From positions 19,789 to 83,788 of the forward strand of contig CAYYZY010000007.1 of NCBI GenBank assembly GCA_964475955.1: 64,000 nt of DNA. The letters are read 5' to 3'. Position numbers and translations under genes: made by a program. This document shows positions 47,401 through 56,400 of this stretch, in pieces. Positions within the stretch are counted from its first letter, which is position 1. The number at the start of each line of letters is the position of its first letter. Source of the DNA: DATKZH01 sp964475955 (GTDB lineage Bacteria; Planctomycetota; Planctomycetia; Pirellulales; Thermoguttaceae). The notes below the pieces were generated by a model. That model saw only the letters and a list, made by a program, of their open reading frames with translations, had not been told where the DNA came from and did no database searches.

Positions 47401-50400
47401 GAGCACCCACAACGACGGCAGCGGCGACGGCGTGTTCGGCCGTACCGTGAACGTGGAGCGGTTGGAGGAGACGGGGCTGGAAGACCCCATGGTCTACACG
47501 TGGACCGGGAATGGGCCGTTCGGGTTCGGCAACACCTTCGTCGCCACGATCGACGTTCCCTTCGACGCCCCGCTGAACAGCTTCCTCATTTCCGACGTCA
47601 ACGCGACGGTCAACATCAACCACGGGCTCACGGGCGACGTGGAACTGACGCTCGTCAGCCCCGGCGGCACGCGCGTCTCCCTGGTGGAGAACGAACCCGA
47701 CGTGGGCGTCGCCTCGTCCGACTTCCAGGACACGATCTTCGACGACGAGCAACCCATCGCCATCACCGACACGGCCGAGACCGGGCCGTACAACAACCCG
47801 CTAGGGTATCAGCCCGAGGGTCTGGGGGCCGGTGAGGGGCTGCACCTGTACGATGGCCAGAATTCCAGCGGCACCTGGCAGTTGATCGTACAGGACACGG
47901 TCCTTTGGGACCTCAACGGCGACGGACGCGACGACGTCACCGGTACGCTGAACCTCTTCGAACTGGAAATCACGCGAACGCCCGCCATGGGCGACGTGTT
48001 CCGGGTCAACGAGTCGACGCTGGGCAACCAGTCGCACGCCTCGATCACCATGGACCGGCAGGGCGCCTTCACCGTCGTTTGGAGCGGGGCGGGCGACCAG
48101 CTCAACGACGAGGACGACTCGGGGAGCTTCTTCCGCCAGTTCGACGTCACGGCGACGCCGGCCGGCGACGAGACCCGCGTCAACAAGATCACCGACGGCG
48201 AGCAGTCGAAGGCTTCGATCGGCGGCGACGCGATCGGCAACTTCGGCGTGGTCTGGACCGGCGACGTGCCCGGCATGCCGGGCCAGACGGCCGTCTACCG
48301 GGCGAAGAGCACCGATTTCGTCTCCGTCACCGACAACGACGGCCCCGTGGTCAGCGACGTGGTCCTGCCTTCCGGGCAGCCGCTTTTGCAGAACGACGTC
48401 GTCTACCAGAACGAGCTGATTACCGAGCTGACCGTCTACTTCAGCGAGGACCTCTCGGTCCGCGGCGGCGAAACCGGGCCCGACAGCGTCCTCAACCCCG
48501 ACAACTGGCTCCTCCAGCGCAACGGTACCCAGGTGCAGGACGCGGTCACCAAGGTCGACTTCTCCTTCAATCCGGCGATCCGCAAGTACGAAGCCGTGGT
48601 CTCGCTCGACGCCAGCGCCATCGGCGCCGGCACGACCGCCCTGCCCGCGGGCAACTACGTGCTCACCGTCCGGGATACGATCAAGGACAACTACGATCCC
48701 AAGGCCGAGTTGACGCCCGACGACCCGTTCGACGAAGGCAACGCCCTGGACGGCGACTTCGACGGCAGCCCCGGCACCCTGGCCAGCGACACGGGTTACA
48801 ACGGGTACGCCCACGAGTTCACCGTGCTCGACGCCCAGGACGCCATCGAGTCGCTGGTCAACGGGCTCGATCACCGGTCGCTCCAGCAAACGTTCTCCGA
48901 ACCGCTGGGGACGGGTTACGGGCGCGAGCAGTCGACCACGTCGTTGGCCGTCGACCACGACGGCGACTACGTGGTCGTGTGGACCAGCTACGGGCAGGAC
49001 AACCCGGCCGACTTCAACAGCGGCGGCATCTACATGCGGCTGTTCGATCGCGACGACCAGCCGCTTACCCCGGAAATCCTGGTCACCGACGAAGACCCCA
49101 CCGCCGACCAGCGCAACGCCGCCGTGGCGCTGGACGCCGACGGCGACATCGTCGTCACCTGGGAGGCCCAGGGCGACAACGTCGACAATAGCTGGGGCGT
49201 CTACGCCCGAAGGTACAACTCCGTGGGCGACGCGCTCGACTCCGCGTTCCTGGTCAACACGAACGTCCAGAACGACCAGCTCAACCCGTCGGTGGCCATG
49301 GACCACTGGGGCAACTTCGTCGTCGTCTGGGCCACCAAGGGCCAGGCGTACAGCTACTTCAACGACGTACACGGGCAGCTCTACAACTACAAGGGCGAGG
49401 AGATCGGCTCCGAGTTCGTGGTCAACAGCACCGGCGTGCCGGGCACGCTGACCGGGCCGGGCAACGTCGATCTCAATCCGGCCGTGGCCATGAACAGCGA
49501 CGGCCGCTTCGTGGTCGCCTGGGACCAGATCACGGCCCAGCAGAACGGCGTGATCACCGACAGCGAGATCCGCGCCCGCGTCTACGAGTTCCAGGCCGAC
49601 GGCGCGCTGGCCGACATCGACGGCGACGGCGTGGAGGATCCCGAGTTCCCGGTCGGCGACGGCATCGGCGACCCGGGCGACCCCGACTGGGGCCGCACGG
49701 CGCGCAATCCGCAGGCCGCCATGGACGATCAGGGCGGGTTCATCGTCACCTGGGAAAGCTACATCGACGCGGTCAACGCCCAGTACGACGTCTTCTTCGA
49801 GCAGTTCGACTCGGCCGGCGCCGTGCTCATCAACGGCCAGGCCAACCAGGCCGTCGACGATCCCGACGATCCGGAAGACCCGGCCGCGGGCATCTACGGC
49901 GGCCAGCAGGTGAATCCTTCGGTTTCGGCCGACGCCGACGGCGACTTCGCCATCGTCTGGAACGGCCAGGGCGCGCGGCCCGACGCCCTCGACCCGAACA
50001 ACCCGAATTTCGTCTCCCAGAGGGACGAGGAAGGCGTGTTCGTCCGAAGCTGGAACTCGGCCACGCAGATCGTGAGCGTCCAGTCGCGCGTGAACTACAC
50101 CGAGCGCGGCATCCAGCAGTTCCCCACCGTCGGCATGGAGCCCGACGGCGATTACGTGGTGGCTTGGAGCGGCACGGGGATCGGCGACAACAACGGCATC
50201 TACACGCGGCGCTACGACGAAGCGACCGACACGGCCGGCCCCACCGTGAGCGACATCACGCGGATCTCCGGCGAGCGGATCGACGGCGAGCAGGTGACCG
50301 GCACGCTGGAGCACATCGTCGTCGTGTTCGACGAGGAGATGATGGCCGGCGATCCGGCGCTGGTGGCCGACAGCGTGCTGAACCCGGCCAACTACACGCT

Positions 50401-53400
50401 CATGAAGGACGGCGCCGTCATAATCGACGGCATCCAGTCGATCGAGTTCGGCTTGAACAAGGCCTCCGAGCTGTTTCCGGCCCAGGCCGATCCGACCAAC
50501 AAGTGGGAGGCCGTGATCGTGATCGACGGCAACGGGCCGGCGTCGGGCGTCGTGCCGCTCGAATCGGGCCATTACGAGATCGTCATCTCCGGCACGCTCC
50601 GCGACAAGGTGGGCAACCCGCTCGGTTCCAGCGGCCTGAACCCCTACGGCGAAGACGCGACCGGCGAGTTCGACGTGTTCGGCTTCGTCGATACCGGCGG
50701 TCCGGAAGAGCAGGTCAACGACATTACGGCCGGCGACCAGGTGCTCGTCGGCGACACGGGCGCCGAGTACGCCCCCCGCGCAGTGGCCTCCGACGGCGAC
50801 GGCGAGTTCGTGATCGTGTGGACCGATACGACGGCGGGCGGCGTGTACGCCAAGGTGTACAACGATCTCCGCTGGACCGAGGCGGCCGCCCAACGCGTTT
50901 CCACCGGCCCGGTTCCCGACGGCGCGTTCGCCGTCACCGACGACGCCACGGCCAGGTTCGCGTCGGTCGCCCGCGACTCCGACGGCGACTTCGTGGTCAC
51001 GTGGGAGCAGAACGACGGCTCGTCCGCCGACCCCGACTGGAACGTGTGGGCGCGGCGTTACGACGCGGAGGGCCGTCCGTTCGGCGAGTCGTTCCGCGTG
51101 AACAGCGTTTTCGAGGGACAGCAGCGCTACGCGGCCGTGGCGATGGACGTCGACGGCGACTTCGTCGTCACCTGGCAGAGCAACGATCCACTGGCCGACC
51201 TCGAAGGCCGCGCCCGCGACGACGACGGCTACGGCATCTACGCCCAGCGTTACACGGCCGCCGGTCTGCCGTTGAGCGGGACCGACGAGGTGCAGGTGCT
51301 CACGTTCATCGAGAGCCCCTCCGGCACCTTCACGCTTCAGTGGGACGGCGACAACGACGCGGCCACGGCGAACATCACCGCGCCGATCTCGATCGACGGC
51401 AACCCGGCCGGCAGCGTGCAGCAGATCGAGGATCAGCTCAACGCCCTGGGCGGCGACGTCAACCGGGTCGAAGTCCAGGCGACGAGCCTCACGGAGGTGG
51501 TGATCAGTTTCGTCGATCAGAGCGTCGCCCAGAACCAGGACCAAATCACGGTGGCCAGCACCAACTTCGCCGATCCGACTTCCGACGTGGTGGCGGGCAC
51601 CTTGCAGGACGGATACTCGGGCGAGTTCCTGATCAACGAGACGACGGCCAACAATCAGATTCACCCCTCGGTCGACATGGATTCCGACGGGCAGTTCGTG
51701 ATCTCCTGGACCTCGTTCGGCCAGGACGGCGACGCGCCCAACGAGTCGAACATCTACGCCAAGAAGTTCATGTCGAACGACGCGTTCCGGTACCAGGCCA
51801 ACAACCCGGGCACCACGGATTACGACTACAACGCGCGCGAGCAGTATCCCGATATCTACTTCGCCGTGTCGGCCGACAGTCCGGACAACCACATCGTCAG
51901 CCCCGGCGCGGGCTACGACGGCGTGGTGCAGGTGATCGACCCCCTGACCGGCGGATCGGGAACCGGCTCCGTGCTGAGCACGGGGCGGCACATCCTCACC
52001 GCGGCCCACGTGGTCGACGTCGGCGGCGGACAGGTCGCCCCGATGATGCTCATTCAGTTCGACACGCCCAGCGGGCCGACCGTCATGGCCGCCACCGAGA
52101 TGTACATCCATCCGGGCTGGAACGGCGACATCTTCAACGCCAACGACTTGGCCATCATCGTCCTGCCCGAGGAGGCCCCGGCCGAGGCACAGCGGTACGA
52201 CATCTACCGCGGGAGCGACGAACTGAACCAGGTCGTGGACATGGTCGGCTACGGGGTTCCCGGCCAGGGGGCGGAGGACCTAGCGGCGTTCGACGGCCTG
52301 AAACGCCAGGAGAAGAACGTCTACGAAGCCTACGGCGATCGGTTGAACGGCCGCTCGTTGATCGACTTCGCAGCCGGCGCCGGTTCATTCGACATCCCTA
52401 CGGGCACTCTGCTCGTTTACGATTTCGACAGCGGGTTGAAGGAAAACGACGCCCTCGGCATGGTGCTCGGCATCGGCGACCTCGGCCTGAGCGAAGAGGA
52501 AGGGACGTCGTCGCACGGCGATTCGGGCGGCCCCGCCTTCATCAACGGCCAGATCGCCGGCGTGGTGAGCGGCGGTGTGGAGTACGCACCCGCGGACTCC
52601 GACGACATCACGTTCAACGTCAGTTACGGCACGGTGGGCTTCCACACCCGCGTGTCGGCCTACGCCGACTGGATCGACATGATCGCGCAGTCGACCAGCG
52701 GCGAGTTCCTCGTCAACGACGTGCCGCTCGATCCGGCCACCGGCGAACCGCTGGCCTCGGGCAACCAGAAGTGGTCGTCGGTCGCCCTCGACGCCGACGG
52801 TGACTTCGCCATCACCTGGACCGACGAGCTCCGCGCTCCCGATCCCAACAAGCACCTCGACGTGATGGCCAAGCGATTCAACGCCGACACGTCGGAGTTC
52901 GAAGTTACCGACCCCGCGACGGGCGTGGCGGCCCCCCTGGGCCAGTTCCAGGTGAACACGGTCGGCGACGCCGAGCGCTCGCAGATCGCCATGGACGCCG
53001 ACGGCGATTTCGTCATCGTCTGGGGGAACAAGGCGCAGCGCTACGCCCGAAATGACCTGGTCGGCGTCGAGGCGTACCTCGGCCCCAACGGCGAGATCGG
53101 CGGCAACGTCGACGTCTTCACCGGCGGCCCCGGCCTGTATGCGAGCGTGGCGATGGACGACACGGGCGACGCGGTGTTCGTCCGCGAAGGCTACGACGAC
53201 ACCTCGGTCTCGCCGGCCTCGCTCGGCATATTCTACAAGCGCTACGAGGCGCCCGAGGACGTCGCCGGCCCGATGGTGGCCGACGTGATGAACGTGGTCG
53301 AATTGGGCGGCCAGGCGGAGTTGGAGCAGCTTACCGACGGAATCACGCTGGAGGCCTCGCCCAGCCGCTTCATCGTCAGCTTCAGCGAAAACGTGATCGG

Positions 53401-56400
53401 CGACAGCCCCAGCTTCCTCGACAGCATCACGAACCCCGACAACTGGATCCTCACGCGCAACGGCGAGGTGCTTCGCACGGGCGTCTCCTCGATCGAGTAC
53501 GGCCTCAACCAGTCCTCGGCCGGCGCCTCCCCGATTCTCCCCGGTCCCTCGAACAAGTACGAGGCCGTGATCACGCTCGACGGCGACCCCGACCGGGCGG
53601 GCGACCAGCCGCTCCCCGGCGGCACGTACCTGCTGACCATCCGCAACTATGTCGAGGACCAGTTCGGCAACCGCCTCGACGGCGCCCAGGTCGGCTCGCC
53701 GAACAGCAACTTCCGCCGCAGTTTCACCGTGAGCCATGCGGCGGGCGGCCCCATTGACGAGGATGCCCGCATCGGAGACGCCGACCCCGGCGAAGAGGAC
53801 GACCTGGTCCACTTCGACTTCGCCGGCGACCAGCAGGACCCGGCCGTCGCCATGGACGCCGAGGGCAACTACGTGGTCGCCTGGGTCGAAACGACCGACA
53901 CGCTCGACGCCGACGATGAGCTGATCGGGACCGACTCCAACATCAAGGCCCGCCGGTTCGACGCCTTCGGCGACCCGATCGGCGGCGAGTTCGTCGTCAA
54001 CAGCTACCGGACGGGCGAACAGGTCGAGCCGGCCGTGGCCATGAACGAAAACGGCAGCTTCGTGGTCACCTGGAGCGGCCAGGGAGAAGCCGACGACCAG
54101 GGCACCGTCGAGCTGGTAGGTGTTTTCGCCCGCGTGTTCGACGCCTTCGCGCAGCCGGTGGACGAGCAGTTCATGGTCAACCAGTCGGGCGACGCCCGCA
54201 GGTTCCCCCAGAGGGCGCCGAGCGTGGCCATGGACGAGCGGGGCGACTTCGCGGTCACCTGGACCAGCTACGGCCAGGACGGCGACAGGGACGGCGTCTA
54301 CGCCCGCCGCTACGACTTCCTCGGCCAGGCCAAGGGCAAGGAGTTCCTGGTCAACACCGTGACTGCGGAGCGCCAGTCGGAATCCGACATTGCCATGGAC
54401 CAGGACGGAAATTTCGTCATCGTCTGGTCGGCGTACGCCCACCCCGGCGACGGCAGCGAGTGGGGCGTGTTCGGCCAGCGGTACAACGCCTCGGGCAAGG
54501 CCGTCGGCGGGGAGTTCTACGTCAACCCCTACACGCTCGACGACCAGACCGACGCCCACGTCGCCATGGACGACGACGGGAACTTCGCGGTCGTCTGGGC
54601 GAGCGACATCCAGGACGGCAGCGACTGGGGCGTGTACGGCCGCCTCTACAACGCCAACGGCGCCGCCGAAGGCGGGGCGTTCCGCGTCAACCAGACCACG
54701 CTCCACTACCAGTACCAGCCCGACGTCGCCATGGCCGGTGACGGCGACTTCGTCGTCACCTGGACCACCGTCGGCCAGGACAACCCCGACGCCCAGGACC
54801 GGGGGATCTACGCCCGGGCGTACAACGCCGACGGCAGCAACTTCGTCGATCCCGACACCGGCCGGGCCGTGCGCGAGTTCCTGGTCAACTCCCGCGTCGG
54901 CGGCCACCAGGTCGACTCGGCCGTGGCCATGGACGCCGACGGAGACTTCGCCATCGTGTGGTCGGGTCCGGACGACGACCTGAACGGCGTCTACCACCGG
55001 CAGGTCCGCGTCAACGAGGTGCCGCCGGCGAGCGGCCCCAGCGGGCCGGGCGGCGCCGGCGACGTCTACTACGCCCTCGGCGCCAACGCCAGCACGTCGA
55101 CCGTGCTTCGGTTGGAGGGCACCCCGGGGGACGACAAGGTCGAGTTCCACGCGGGCGTGACGGCGGCCACCTCGAGCATCGTGATCAACGGCGTGAGGTA
55201 CCCCGTCGGCTCGTCGGTCCGGTCGATTCGTTTCGACGGGCTGGGCGGCTACGACCACGTCGTCATCTTCGGCACCGCCCTGGACGAGACGGTCGACCTG
55301 TGGCCCGACCACGCGTCGTTCTCGGCCAGCCGGTACAACGTGTCGGTCGACAACGTCGAGAGGACCTACGCCATCGGCGGCGGCGGGACCGACTTCGCCG
55401 CCCTCCACGACGACCCGGCGAGCGTCGACACGTTGAGGGCCACGCCGACGCAAACCAAGCTTTACAGCGACGGCTTCTACATCGCCGCCAAGTCGTTCAG
55501 CTACGTCAGAGCCTACGCCACGCTCGGCGGCGGAGACGTGGCCCTCCTGTACGACGACCCGTACGGCGCCGATACGTTCAAGGGATGGGCGGGGGCCGCG
55601 AAGCTTTATGGAGACGGCTACTTCAACCAAGCCACCGGCTTCACCACGACCATCGCAATCGGCACGCCGGGGAGCGGTGACGGGGCCAGCCTCTTCGGCA
55701 AGCCCGGCTCCGCCGACACGTTCAAGGCCTCGCCCGACGACGCCCGGTTCTACGGCGAGGGCTTCTACAACGTGGCCAAGTCGTTCGACGGGACGGTCGC
55801 CGTGGCCACCAAGGGCGATGGCGACGTCGCCATCCTGTACGACGATCCGGACGGCAAGGACACGTTCAAGGCGTTGCCCACGCAGGCGCGCCTGTACGGC
55901 GACGGCTTCCACAACGTGGCCAAGGGGTTCGACACGGCCATCGGAGTCGCCACGCCGGGCCAGGGCGACGTCGCGTTGCTCTACGATCAGGCCGGCGCCC
56001 GCGACACGTTCAGGGCGTGGCCCACCACGGCCAGGCTCTACGGCGAGGGCTACTACAGCAAGGCCAATTCGTTCGACGTCGTGATCGGCGTCGCCACGGA
56101 AGGGGACGGCGACGTGGCCATGCTCTACGACGATCCGTCCGGGGCCGACGAGCTGAGGGCTTTGCCCAACGAGGTCAAGCTCTACGGCGACGGCTTCTAC
56201 AACCGGGCCTCCGGGTTCTACGCCACGTATGCCGCGGCCACCCCGGGCGGCGGCGACGTGGCCCGCCTGTACGACTCGCCGGCCAAGGACACGCTGGTCG
56301 CCACGCCCGAAACAGTCCGGCTCTACAACGGCACCTACTCCAACAAGACGGCCGGCTTCGGCACCGTCGCGGCGTACTCGACCGACGAAGGATACGACAC

